Positions 18,301 through 25,375 of a stretch of 49,881 bases of DNA are shown here, piece by piece (position 1 is the first letter of the stretch; the number at the start of each line of letters is the position of its first letter). The stretch covers positions 1 through 49,881 of the forward strand of contig NZ_BATI01000040.1 of assembly GCF_000467105.1 (NCBI RefSeq), read 5' to 3'. The translations under genes were made by a program, and so were the position numbers. The stretch is from Aquipseudomonas alcaligenes NBRC 14159 (GTDB lineage: Bacteria; Pseudomonadota; Gammaproteobacteria; Pseudomonadales; Pseudomonadaceae). The notes under the pieces are model-generated. The model made no database searches. It was not told the DNA's origin and saw only the letters and a program-made list of their open reading frames with translations.

Positions 18301-20494
18301 GGAAGCCTGGCAGCGCGAGCTGCTGGTCAACGAGAAATCGCTGTACCTGATCCTCCACGCCCTGGCCGCGCAGCTGCGCAGCGATGCCCATGTGGTCGCC
18401 CTCAGCGCCCTCGGCGGTCTGTTCGCCCGCGGCGTCGACGAGCAACGCCAGGCCCTCAGCCTACAGGGTGGCGGCAGCGGCCTGATCAAGTCGCTGTGCG
18501 AGGAGCGGCCGGCCCTGCGCACCCGTGCCATCGATCTGGATCCGGCGCTGAGCGACGCCGAACAGCTGGCCATCATCACCGCCGAGCTGCAGCTGGTCGG
18601 CGGGCGCCAGGAAGTCGGCTATCCGGCCGGCCGTCGCACGGTGTTCCGTACCCAGGCCGATGAGATCACCGCCGAGGACCTGCTGCTGCCGCTGGAAAAT
18701 GCCGTGGTGCTGGCCACCGGCGGCGCCCGCGGCATCACCGCCGAGGTGCTGCGCGAGATCGCCGGTCCCGGCAATGTGCTGGTGCTGACCGGGCGCAGCC
18801 CGCTGGCCGAAGAAGACGCCGCTACCGCCGGGTTGCTGGGCGAGCAGCAGCTGCGCCAGCACTTCATCGGCGAGGTGCGTGCCGGTCGTCTCAAGCTGAC
18901 CCCGGCCGAGATGCAGAAGCGCATCGCCGCATTGGTCGGCCTGCGCGAGATGCACAGCAATATCGCCGACCTGCGCGCCCGCGGCGCGACGGTCGAATAC
19001 CTGGCGGTGGATGCCACCGACGAGGTGGCGCTGGCTGCCGCCATCGACGGCATTCGCCAGCGCCATGGCAAGCTCAGCGGCGTGGTGCACGGCGCCGGAG
19101 TGATCGAAGACAAGCTGCTGGAAGACAAGACTCCCGACAGCTGGATGCGCGTGGTCGGCACCAAGGTGCTCGGCATGCTCCTGCTGCAGAAACTGGTGCA
19201 CGTCGAGGAGCTGCAGTTCTTCTGCGTGTTCAGCTCGGTGGCCGGGCGCTACGGCAACAGCGGCCAGCTCGACTATGCCACCGCCAACGAGCTGATGAGT
19301 CGCCTGTGCAGCCAGCTGCAGAGCCTGTGGGGCAACAAGGTCAAGCTGCTGTCGCTGAACTGGGGCCCCTGGGGGCCGACTCTGTTCGGCGCCGGCATGG
19401 TCACCAGCGAAACCGAGAAGAAGTTCGCCGACAAGGGCGTGGCCCTGGTTGGCGCCGCCCAAGGCCGGCGCCTGTTCGACGAGGCCCTGCGCCTGAAGGC
19501 CGGCCACGCGGTGGAAGTGGTGGCCGGTGATGGTCCCTGGGAGCGTCATGAGGCGGAGGTCGGTCGCTGGCAGGAAGATGCCGGCGCCGCCCCGCAGAAC
19601 GCCCGCCAGCCGTTGCTGACCCAGTGCCACATCGAGGATGGCGAAAAAGGCACGCAGGTCCTGCACTTCAACCTGGACGCCAGCCACGGCTACCTGCAGG
19701 AACACTGCATTGACGGCATCCCGGTGCTGCCGGCGGCCGTGGCCCTGGAGATCATCGCCGAGGCTGCCACCCTGATGTGGCCGGGCTGGATAGTCGCCGA
19801 AGTAGCCGAGCTACGCCTGCTCAAGGGCGTGCAACTGAGCGAGCCGACCCAGGCCCTGTCGGTGCTGATCAACCCGCCGACCTACGCCAGCAGCGAAGGC
19901 TTCGACGCCAGCATCAGCATCCGTTCCGGCAGCGGCAAGCAGCAGCGCATGCACTATCGCGCCGCAGTGAAGATGGCCCAGCAGCTGCCCGAGGCGCCGC
20001 GCCACTCGATAGGCGAGTACCGCGAGCGGGAGCTGCCGGTGGCCAAGGCCTACCAGGAGTGGCTGTTCCACGGCCCGCGCTTCCAGGTCATCCGTGGCAT
20101 CAGCGGCCTGTCCAGTCAGGGGGCGGCGGCGCTGATGTGTTCGAGCTCGCCGCAACAATGGCTGGCCGGCGGGCGTGCCGAGCAGCAGTGGATCATCGAT
20201 CCGGCGGTGCTCGACGCCGCGCCGCAGATGGCCCTGCTCTGGGCTCGCACCTTCCATGACGGCTCGGCGCTGCCGGCGCAGTTCGGCCGGGTGATCCGCT
20301 ATGTCGAGCAACTGCCGGAGCGCTTCCACATGGACTTCCAGTGCCTGCCCGGCGAGGCCCAGCAGGTGCGCGCCAACGTGTTCTTCAGCGATGACGAGGG
20401 CCGCCTGCTGCTGCTGATCGAAGACCTGCAATGCATCGTCGATGCGCGCCTCAATCGCCTGGGCGGCACCCACCTGCGCAAGGAAACCGAGTGA
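12317..20494 (+). CDS. Multidomain PUFA-synthase-like PKS: NPD-NPD-KS-AT-ACP-KR-DH
   Basis: A 2725-residue synthase. Residues 1-235 resemble a worn NPD TIM barrel (KGHEAAGF near 135, RGGIT at 164-168). Residues 318-590 are a full NPD/PfaD-type enoyl reductase (GRECGGH near 455). The KS (686-1127) has C873 in DAACASS plus EAHGTGT and KTMIGHTKATAG. The AT (1238-1542) has S1344 in GHSYGE and AFHS. An Ala/Pro linker leads to one ACP (S1826 in LGIDSIKR). The KR (2130-2362) has TGGARGITAE and SSVAGRYGNSGQLDYATANE. A hotdog DH-like region follows (2457-2725, EHCIDGIPVLPA and FHGPRFQ). All core active sites are present, so it should extend and reduce an acyl chain. It equals PfaD fused to PfaA, but with one ACP. 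I chose the ATG at 12317; the 59 upstream codons look non-coding. No thioesterase is present. Confidence 0.93.
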   Translation: MQGTGLRKLLLSPLGFDHPALAIAASRAGGTGVLDLELSRAPALAQLQLLARQAGKQGFGVRLGGFDGELAEQLIQLLDAGLNLLILGREHWAEWQGWLAGAALTETTLLLELSDNDPLDSATACRVDGLLLKGHEAAGFVGESSAFILIQHWRATCDLPLYLRGGITPHTAAAAALAGCAGVALDSQVLLLQESPLATELQTHLRSLSGSETVAAGNGEFGCYCRILSRPGFAKAKAFIVAAESLTPEQIRERLLAEVEWRNPPAGLLPLGQDVAFAAAWQKQYGSVAQLFQAIDAAVQHNPQLALNARALRAERAPLADALGLGLPLVQGPMSRVSDKAEFAAAVAEGGALPMLALALLKGKPLAGLLEKTAELLAGRPWGIGLLGFAPQTLLDEQIATAKPHQPSYAIIAGGRPDQAVRLEQSGIPSFLHVPSSNLIPMFLKEGARRFIFEGRECGGHVGPLSSFVLWSSMIDRLLEEIALGVPAHEIQVLFAGGIHDARSSAMVQAMAAPLLAKGVKVGLLMGSAYLFTREIVEAGAIVEGFQQQAIECARTVNLESGTGHASRCAYTPFAAAFFARRNELKQQAVPADEAREQLDDLILGRLRLASKGSMRVGEEGVLKEFSGAEQVADGMYMIGQVATLRDAITDIASLHRSVTEDSLALLEDYQQAQLEAVVEPGEPADIAIIGMGSILPGSSTTREYWQNILAKVDAITEIPSHRWDWRLYFDENRSAPDKIYSRWGGFIDDLVFDPTRYGMPPKSIESVDPMQLMALDIARQTLADAGYEQRGFNREKASVIIGASGGAGDVGMQYGLRSELPRFKGDLPGEIAGRLPQWTEDTFAGILINVMAGRIANRLDFGGVNFATDAACASSLAAIYQGINELLSGRSDLVIAGGVDTVQGPFGYLCFSKTQALSPRGRCRTFDESADGIVISEGIAMLALKRLSDAERDGDRVYAVIKGMAGSSDGKAKGLTAPLPAGQLRAMRRAYQQAGFGPDSVGLFEAHGTGTVAGDTAELDSTTALLREVGSRPSQAVVGSVKTMIGHTKATAGVAGMIKAALALHHKILPPHLGVQSPNAVLKKDDSPLCVLDEAQPWLTAAQQPRRAAVSAFGFGGTNFHAVLEEYAGEYRPWLIQGVSDAWSAELLLWRAGSREQLQSQVAQLQAQLAAPGKVALRDIACYLSDNLGQGEHSLALVVGSLDELADKLAKAQQRLAGEMLIDPTIVLGDSRVEPGQVALLFPGQGSQNINMLRELAVLFPVVADTLAEADSLLAAGTERFASKPLSQFIHPRACYDEASRQAASAALTSTDVAQPALGAVEAGLLRLLSELGVSGDMLAGHSYGEFVALFAAGQIDFATLMSLSEARGRFIVEAAASAGSELGSMAMVQAPRAQVEQAIAAIPQLLVANHNAPEQSIISGSSAGIAQALEVLQQSGINASPIPVAAAFHSPFVAPAQGLLAAAIEAARWQAGRLPVYSNASAALHAAEPALVKQAMAEHLVKPVEFVAQIEAMHAAGARVFIEVGPKAVLSRLVGRILDGKPHQAVALDERGGGLASLLLALARLHGLGVPFQSSRLFAGRACQASANGRLEGLWRDASLPKQAWLLNGSGARRASEAPRQIGVLQGEVLPVSSSITESHPVVVPLNRNPATLPHSAAPAATRHKERLVMSEPTAIQGDEMSSVMAEYFATMRQFLETQERVLNAFMAGGAVPAAMPRSMPAAAPAPRRPVVAAPAARVAPAPVAAPVAAPAPVVAAAPAPVPVAAAPVAAPAPVVAPVAAPAAQVDGGKIKDILLSIVEERTGYPSDMVGLEQNLEADLGIDSIKRVEIVGALLQTLPPAYGSALGEARSQLNTRATLADMLKMLEGLDVGEVAVPFESAEASPKTVPVAASHSPRHIVVPEEEAIPEQALRQFEPGYFILTADDHGLALRLQEWLEQRGCTVSLLSPGLLADEEGLSAWCRETAANPDKQVAGVIHLAALGAHALPLDAELEAWQRELLVNEKSLYLILHALAAQLRSDAHVVALSALGGLFARGVDEQRQALSLQGGGSGLIKSLCEERPALRTRAIDLDPALSDAEQLAIITAELQLVGGRQEVGYPAGRRTVFRTQADEITAEDLLLPLENAVVLATGGARGITAEVLREIAGPGNVLVLTGRSPLAEEDAATAGLLGEQQLRQHFIGEVRAGRLKLTPAEMQKRIAALVGLREMHSNIADLRARGATVEYLAVDATDEVALAAAIDGIRQRHGKLSGVVHGAGVIEDKLLEDKTPDSWMRVVGTKVLGMLLLQKLVHVEELQFFCVFSSVAGRYGNSGQLDYATANELMSRLCSQLQSLWGNKVKLLSLNWGPWGPTLFGAGMVTSETEKKFADKGVALVGAAQGRRLFDEALRLKAGHAVEVVAGDGPWERHEAEVGRWQEDAGAAPQNARQPLLTQCHIEDGEKGTQVLHFNLDASHGYLQEHCIDGIPVLPAAVALEIIAEAATLMWPGWIVAEVAELRLLKGVQLSEPTQALSVLINPPTYASSEGFDASISIRSGSGKQQRMHYRAAVKMAQQLPEAPRHSIGEYRERELPVAKAYQEWLFHGPRFQVIRGISGLSSQGAAALMCSSSPQQWLAGGRAEQQWIIDPAVLDAAPQMALLWARTFHDGSALPAQFGRVIRYVEQLPERFHMDFQCLPGEAQQVRANVFFSDDEGRLLLLIEDLQCIVDARLNRLGGTHLRKETE
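17315..17332 (+). promoter_or_regulatory. Internal ribosome-binding site and in-frame ATG inside the synthase
   Basis: AAGGAG (17315-17320) lies 9 nt before an in-frame ATG at 17330, residue 1672. It is a better start signal than that of the full gene. The protein from here begins MSEPTAIQGDEMSSVMAEYF and would contain ACP-KR-DH only. It sits in the linker after the AT, so it may be a relic of two genes or a working internal start. Confidence 0.45.
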
Positions 20495-23400
20495 TGAGCA
20501 ACGCGCCTATCGCCATCATCGGCATGGCCTGCATCTTCCCGCAGGCTCCGGACCTGGCCGGCTTCTGGCGCAACATCCTGGCCGGCCTTGATGCCGTCGG
20601 CGAGCCGCAGGACGAGTGGGAGGCCCGGCGCTACCTGGACTCGGGGCGCATCAACACCCAGCACGGCGGCTACCTGAACGACCTGTACCGTTTCGATCCG
20701 CGCGAGTTCGGCATCATGCCCAACTCGGTGGACGGCGGTGAGCCGGACCAGTTCCTCGCCCTCAAGGTGGCCTTCGATGCTCTGCAGGATGCCGGATACG
20801 CAGGTGACGGAGTCGACCATCGTGACACCGGCATCATCCTCGGCCACAGCACCTACCTGCACCGCGGCCAGGTCAGCCATATCCAGAACCACATCGTCCT
20901 CGACCAGACCCTGGAGCTGCTCAAGGCCGCCCAGCCGAGCCTGAGCGCGGACGACCTGTCGCGTCTGCGCACGGCCCTGCAGAAACAGCTGCCGCCGTCC
21001 AATACCGACATCGCCCCGGGCCTGGTGCCCAATGTGATGACCGGGCGCATCGCCAACCGCCTCAACCTCAAGGGGCCCAACTACATAGTCGACGCCGCCT
21101 GTTCGTCCTCGCTGCTGGCGGTCAACGCCGCCATGGACGAGCTGCGCAGCGGTCGCAGCCGCCTGATGATCGCTGGTGGGGTCAACGCCTCGCTGCCGGC
21201 CGAGGTCTCGGTGATCTTCACCCAGCTCGGCGCCTTGAGCGGGCGCGGCAAGGTACGCCCGTTCGAGCTGGGCAGCGACGGCACCCTGCTCGGCGAAGGC
21301 CTGGGCATGGTGGTGCTCAAGCGCCTGGATGACGCCCTGGCCGACGGCGACCGCATCTATGCCGTGCTGCGCGGTATCGGCCAGGCCAGCGATGGCCGCG
21401 GCACCGGCCTGCTGGCGCCGAGCGAGGAGGGCGAGGCCCTGTCGATCCGCCGCGCCTATGAGAGCAGCGGCGTCGATCCGGCCAGCATCTCCCTGGTCGA
21501 GGCCCATGGCACCGGTATCCCGCTCGGAGACAAGACCGAGATCGCCGCCCTGCGCAGTGTGCTCGGCGAGCGCCAGGGCCTGCTCGGCAGCGTGGCCATC
21601 GGCTCGGTGAAGTCGATGATCAGCCACTGCATCCCCGCCGCCGGCATCGCCGGGCTGATCAAGACCAGCCTGGCCCTGCACCACAAGGTGCTGCCGCCGA
21701 CCCTGTGTGGCATGGTCAACCCGGCACTGGGCATCGGCGCCACGCCGCTGTACGTCAACACCGCCAGCAAGCCCTGGATCGCCAAGCCGCAGAATCCGCG
21801 CCGTGCCGGGATCAACTCGTTCGGCTTCGGCGGCATCAATACCCATGCGGTGCTGGAAGAGGCGCCGGCCGCCGCCCAGCGCCCATTGAGCTTCGCTCGT
21901 CGCGAGTGCGAACTGTGCGTGTTCGCCGCAGCCGACGAGGCTGCACTGCTGGCCCAGTTGCAGCAGGTGCAGGCTTATATAGAGAGCAACCCCGGCGTGG
22001 CGCTGCTGGACCTGGCCGCCACTCTGGCGGCCCGCGACTGTGCCGACAAGCCGGTACGCCTGGCCGTGCTGGCCGGCGATGTGGCCGAGCTGGCGAAGAA
22101 GCTGCAGCAGGCGGCGAAGAAGGTCGCCGAGGCCAAGAGCCCGCGCTGGATGACCCGCACCGGGCTGGTATTCAGCAGTCAGCCGCTACAGGGCAAGCTG
22201 GCCTTCCTGTTCCCCGGAGAGGGCTCGCAATACCTGAACATGCTGGCCGACCTGGCCCAGCAGTTCCCGGAAGTGCGCGAGTGGTTCGACTTCTGGCAGG
22301 GCCTGTATGACGAACAGCCCGGCTCGACCCGTACCGACATCCTGTTCCCGCCGGCCAGCGAGCTGGATGACCAGCTGCGCCGGCGCCTGGAAGCGCGCCT
22401 GTTCGATATGGACGTGGGCTCCGAGGCGGTGTTCGTCGCCAGCCAGGCCCTGTTCAGCCTGCTCGGCGCCCTGGGTGTGGAGCCGGATGCCATGCTCGGC
22501 CACAGCACCGGCGAGTCCTCGGCTCTGGCGGCCAGCGGCGCCATCGCCTTTAGCGACCGTGGCCAGCTGGCCGACTTTATCCGCGAGCTGAACAAGGTCT
22601 ATCGTGGCGTACTGGACGGCGGTGGCATCGCCACCGGCGCGTTGCTCACCGTTGGTGCGCTCAAGCGCGAGGCGGTTGATCGGCATATCGCCGCGCGCAG
22701 CGAGCCGGTGGCGGTGGCCATGGACAACTGCCAGAACCAGCTGGTGCTGTTCTCCGATCGCGCCACCATCGAGGCCTTGCTGCAGCTGCTCAGCGAAGAG
22801 GGCGGCATCTGTTCGATCCTGCCTTTCGACCGCGCCTACCACACACCGCTGTTCGCCGCGGTGACCAGCGCCTTTCACCAGTACTACCACGCTGTCGGCC
22901 TGCAGGCGCCGAAGACACCGCTGTATTCCTGCGCCAGCGCCGGCCTGTTTCCGGCGGACTCTTCCGCAGTCTGCGAGCTGGCCGCGGCGCAGTGGTCGAA
23001 CACCGTGCGCTTCCGCGAAACCATCGCCAACATGCACCGCGATGGCGTGCGCTACTTCGTCGAGGTCGGCCCGTCGGGCAACCTGACCGGCTTCGTCAAC
23101 GACATCCTCGGCGGCGAGGAGTACCTGGCCATCGCCTCCAACGCGCGCAAGCGCAGCGGCGTGGAGCAGCTGTTCAACCTGCTCGGTAGCCTGTTCGTCA
23201 ACGGCAAGGCGGTGGACCTCGGCAAGCTCTATCGCGGCATCGCCTGCCGCGTACTCGACCTCGACCAGCCGTTGCCACAGCTCAAGCGCGGCACACTGTT
23301 GAAGAACACCATGCCGGTGGTGCATGTGAATGAGTCGCTCGGTGAGCTGCTGCGCGAACTGTTCCAGCCGGTTGCGGCCGTACCCGCGCAGCCGCTCGCA

Positions 23401-25086
23401 GCCAGCCCGACGGCGCCGCTGCTGGTGGATATCCAGCGCCAGGGCGAGCGGCTCAGCGCCCAGTGCCCGCTGTGGTCCACCGACCGCTTCCTCGCCGACC
23501 ACGTGCTGTCCGGCCCCAGTTCCTACCATCAGTCCGAGCTGCAAGGCCTGGCCTGCGTGGCGATGATGGCCAGCCTGGAAATCATGGCCGAGGCCTGTGC
23601 GGCGCTGGCCGGCAGCGTGGCGATCAACCTGATCGAGAACGTCCGCGCCTTCGACTGGGTGGCCCTTGATCGCGGCGAGCTGACCCTGCAAGTACAGGCC
23701 GAGCGCGTTGCCGACAACTACTACCGGGCCGAGCTGCACAACGCCGGCAGCCTGGTGATGAGCGCCGAATTCCGCTTCGCCGCGCCGCTCACCGGCACGC
23801 CGCTGGCTGAGCTGCAGGGCGGCGTCGGCTACCGCTGGCCGGACCACGAGCTGTACAGCACCGGCATGTTCCACGGCCCGCTGTTCCAGAGCATCGCCGG
23901 TATCCATGCCTGGGCGGAGGAGGGCATCGATGCCCAGCTCGCCAGCTGCTCGCTAGACGGCTTCGTGCATGACGGCGAGCCCTGTGCCCTGGTGCTCAAC
24001 CCGGTTCTGCTGGACGCCCTCGGGCAGCTGGCCGCCTATTGGCTGGCGCAGCGGGTCGGTACCGATTTCAACAGCTTCCCCTCGCATATCGCCCGCATCG
24101 AGCTGCATGCGCCGGTCCCGGCCGACCTGTCCGGCGCCTGGCTGCGTGGTCGCCAGCGCCCGGTCGATGCGACCAACGGCGGCCTGGATGCACCGCGCAC
24201 CTGGACTTTCGACTGCCTGCACGAGGGGCGCCTGCTGCTGCATGCCAGCGGTTTCGCCAACCTGTTCTTCCCGGTGCCAAACGCCTTCTACCAGCTACGC
24301 CGCGAGCCTATGAACGGCTGGCTCGGCGCGCCGCTGGCCAGTAGCGCTCCCGAGGTGCTGCTGTGGCAGCTGGAGCAGCTGCCCGAGGACTTCTGCAAGC
24401 AATCGGCGGCGATCTTCCTGCGCATTCTCGCCCACGCCGTACTGGCTGCGGAGGAGCGCGAGGAGTGGGAAGTGGTGCGCCAGACCCGCCGCGCCCGTGA
24501 GTGGCTGCACGGGCGCCTGTGCCTGAAGGAAGCGACCCGCTACTTCATCTACCAGCAGACCGGCGAGCTGCTGTGTCCTGCGGATGTGAGCGTGCATCAC
24601 GACGCGCTGGGCGCGCCCTTCGTCGATGGCTGGTGGAACGGTCACTGGCTGGCCGCGCCGGGCGTCTCGCTGAGCCACGACCGCGACGGCTGCCTGGCGG
24701 CGCTGGTGCCGGTTGGCGCCGTGGGTGTGGATGCCGAGCGCCTGGACCGCCTGCAGCGTCCGGAGCTGGTGGCCGGCTCCTTCACCGCATACGAGCAGCA
24801 GGTGCTGGCCGCGGTGGACCCGGCCTGGCAGGGCGAGCTGACCCTGCGCACCTGGTGCGCCAAGGAGGCCGCCGCCAAGTACCTGGGCTGTGGCCTGCGC
24901 GGCGCGCCGCAGGATTTCGAGGTGCAGTTCGCCGAGACCGGCGAGCTGGCCCAAGTGAGTTTCGCCGGAGACGCCAGCCTGGCGCCGGCGTGCGTGAGTG
25001 TGGCCTTCGAGGTGTACGGCGATCGGCTGATCGCCCTGGCTGGGGCCGAAATGGAAGTAGCGGAATACGGAGTGGCCAATGGCTGA
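20494..25086 (+). CDS. PUFA-synthase-like KS-AT-DH with fused phosphopantetheinyl transferase
   Basis: A 1530-residue partner synthase. The KS (1-465) has C203 in DAACSSS, EAHGTGI and KSMISHCIPAAG, so it looks active rather than a chain-length factor. The AT (565-880) has S671 in GHSTGE and YHTP. A hotdog DH follows (985-1270, H1003 in LADHVLSG, then FHGPLFQ). The C-terminal Sfp-type PPTase (1320-1500) has GVDAE (D1413, E1415) and WCAKEAAAK (E1458, K1462). It should therefore charge its own and neighbouring ACPs with phosphopantetheine. Functionally it merges parts of PfaC, PfaB and PfaE. The ATG at 20494 overlaps the stop of the first synthase (TGATG), implying coupled, near-equal synthesis. 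It has no ACP of its own, so it must use the ACPs of its neighbours. Confidence 0.92.
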   Translation: MSNAPIAIIGMACIFPQAPDLAGFWRNILAGLDAVGEPQDEWEARRYLDSGRINTQHGGYLNDLYRFDPREFGIMPNSVDGGEPDQFLALKVAFDALQDAGYAGDGVDHRDTGIILGHSTYLHRGQVSHIQNHIVLDQTLELLKAAQPSLSADDLSRLRTALQKQLPPSNTDIAPGLVPNVMTGRIANRLNLKGPNYIVDAACSSSLLAVNAAMDELRSGRSRLMIAGGVNASLPAEVSVIFTQLGALSGRGKVRPFELGSDGTLLGEGLGMVVLKRLDDALADGDRIYAVLRGIGQASDGRGTGLLAPSEEGEALSIRRAYESSGVDPASISLVEAHGTGIPLGDKTEIAALRSVLGERQGLLGSVAIGSVKSMISHCIPAAGIAGLIKTSLALHHKVLPPTLCGMVNPALGIGATPLYVNTASKPWIAKPQNPRRAGINSFGFGGINTHAVLEEAPAAAQRPLSFARRECELCVFAAADEAALLAQLQQVQAYIESNPGVALLDLAATLAARDCADKPVRLAVLAGDVAELAKKLQQAAKKVAEAKSPRWMTRTGLVFSSQPLQGKLAFLFPGEGSQYLNMLADLAQQFPEVREWFDFWQGLYDEQPGSTRTDILFPPASELDDQLRRRLEARLFDMDVGSEAVFVASQALFSLLGALGVEPDAMLGHSTGESSALAASGAIAFSDRGQLADFIRELNKVYRGVLDGGGIATGALLTVGALKREAVDRHIAARSEPVAVAMDNCQNQLVLFSDRATIEALLQLLSEEGGICSILPFDRAYHTPLFAAVTSAFHQYYHAVGLQAPKTPLYSCASAGLFPADSSAVCELAAAQWSNTVRFRETIANMHRDGVRYFVEVGPSGNLTGFVNDILGGEEYLAIASNARKRSGVEQLFNLLGSLFVNGKAVDLGKLYRGIACRVLDLDQPLPQLKRGTLLKNTMPVVHVNESLGELLRELFQPVAAVPAQPLAASPTAPLLVDIQRQGERLSAQCPLWSTDRFLADHVLSGPSSYHQSELQGLACVAMMASLEIMAEACAALAGSVAINLIENVRAFDWVALDRGELTLQVQAERVADNYYRAELHNAGSLVMSAEFRFAAPLTGTPLAELQGGVGYRWPDHELYSTGMFHGPLFQSIAGIHAWAEEGIDAQLASCSLDGFVHDGEPCALVLNPVLLDALGQLAAYWLAQRVGTDFNSFPSHIARIELHAPVPADLSGAWLRGRQRPVDATNGGLDAPRTWTFDCLHEGRLLLHASGFANLFFPVPNAFYQLRREPMNGWLGAPLASSAPEVLLWQLEQLPEDFCKQSAAIFLRILAHAVLAAEEREEWEVVRQTRRAREWLHGRLCLKEATRYFIYQQTGELLCPADVSVHHDALGAPFVDGWWNGHWLAAPGVSLSHDRDGCLAALVPVGAVGVDAERLDRLQRPELVAGSFTAYEQQVLAAVDPAWQGELTLRTWCAKEAAAKYLGCGLRGAPQDFEVQFAETGELAQVSFAGDASLAPACVSVAFEVYGDRLIALAGAEMEVAEYGVANG

Positions 25087-25375
25087 GAGCAAGAGCGCAA
25101 TCGAGCAAACCCTGATCCATATCGTCGCCGACCTGACCCAGGACTGGGGCATCGAGCTGGACGAGCCGCTGAGCGCCGAGACCCGGCTGGTGGCGGACAT
25201 GGAGTTCGCCTCGGTCGACATCATCCAGCTCATCGTCGCCATCGAAGAGCACTACAACCGCCCGAAGATGGGCTTCCAGGATCTGCTGATGAACGACGGC
25301 AGTTACGTCGACGATCTCTCCATCGGGCAGCTGATCGATTTCGTCCACGAAAAACTCTCAGGAGTGCCGGCATGA
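25079..25375 (+). CDS. Free-standing acyl carrier protein
   Basis: A 98-residue acidic ACP-fold protein. The phosphopantetheine site is S45 in MEFASVDIIQLI. Most carrier proteins have Asp before this Ser (DSL); here it is Ala, with Val after it. The four-helix pattern and length are normal. It overlaps the synthase before it by 8 nt and the next gene by 4 nt. It could carry the starter or the finished chain, or serve the KS-AT-DH protein, which lacks an ACP. The fused PPTase just upstream is the likely modifying enzyme. Confidence 0.9.
   Translation: MAESKSAIEQTLIHIVADLTQDWGIELDEPLSAETRLVADMEFASVDIIQLIVAIEEHYNRPKMGFQDLLMNDGSYVDDLSIGQLIDFVHEKLSGVPA

Noticed and set aside
12317..25086. Modular type I PKS for a macrolide-like product
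   Set aside because: No module series, docking domains or terminal thioesterase; domain order and KS/DH types fit iterative PUFA/secondary-lipid synthases better.
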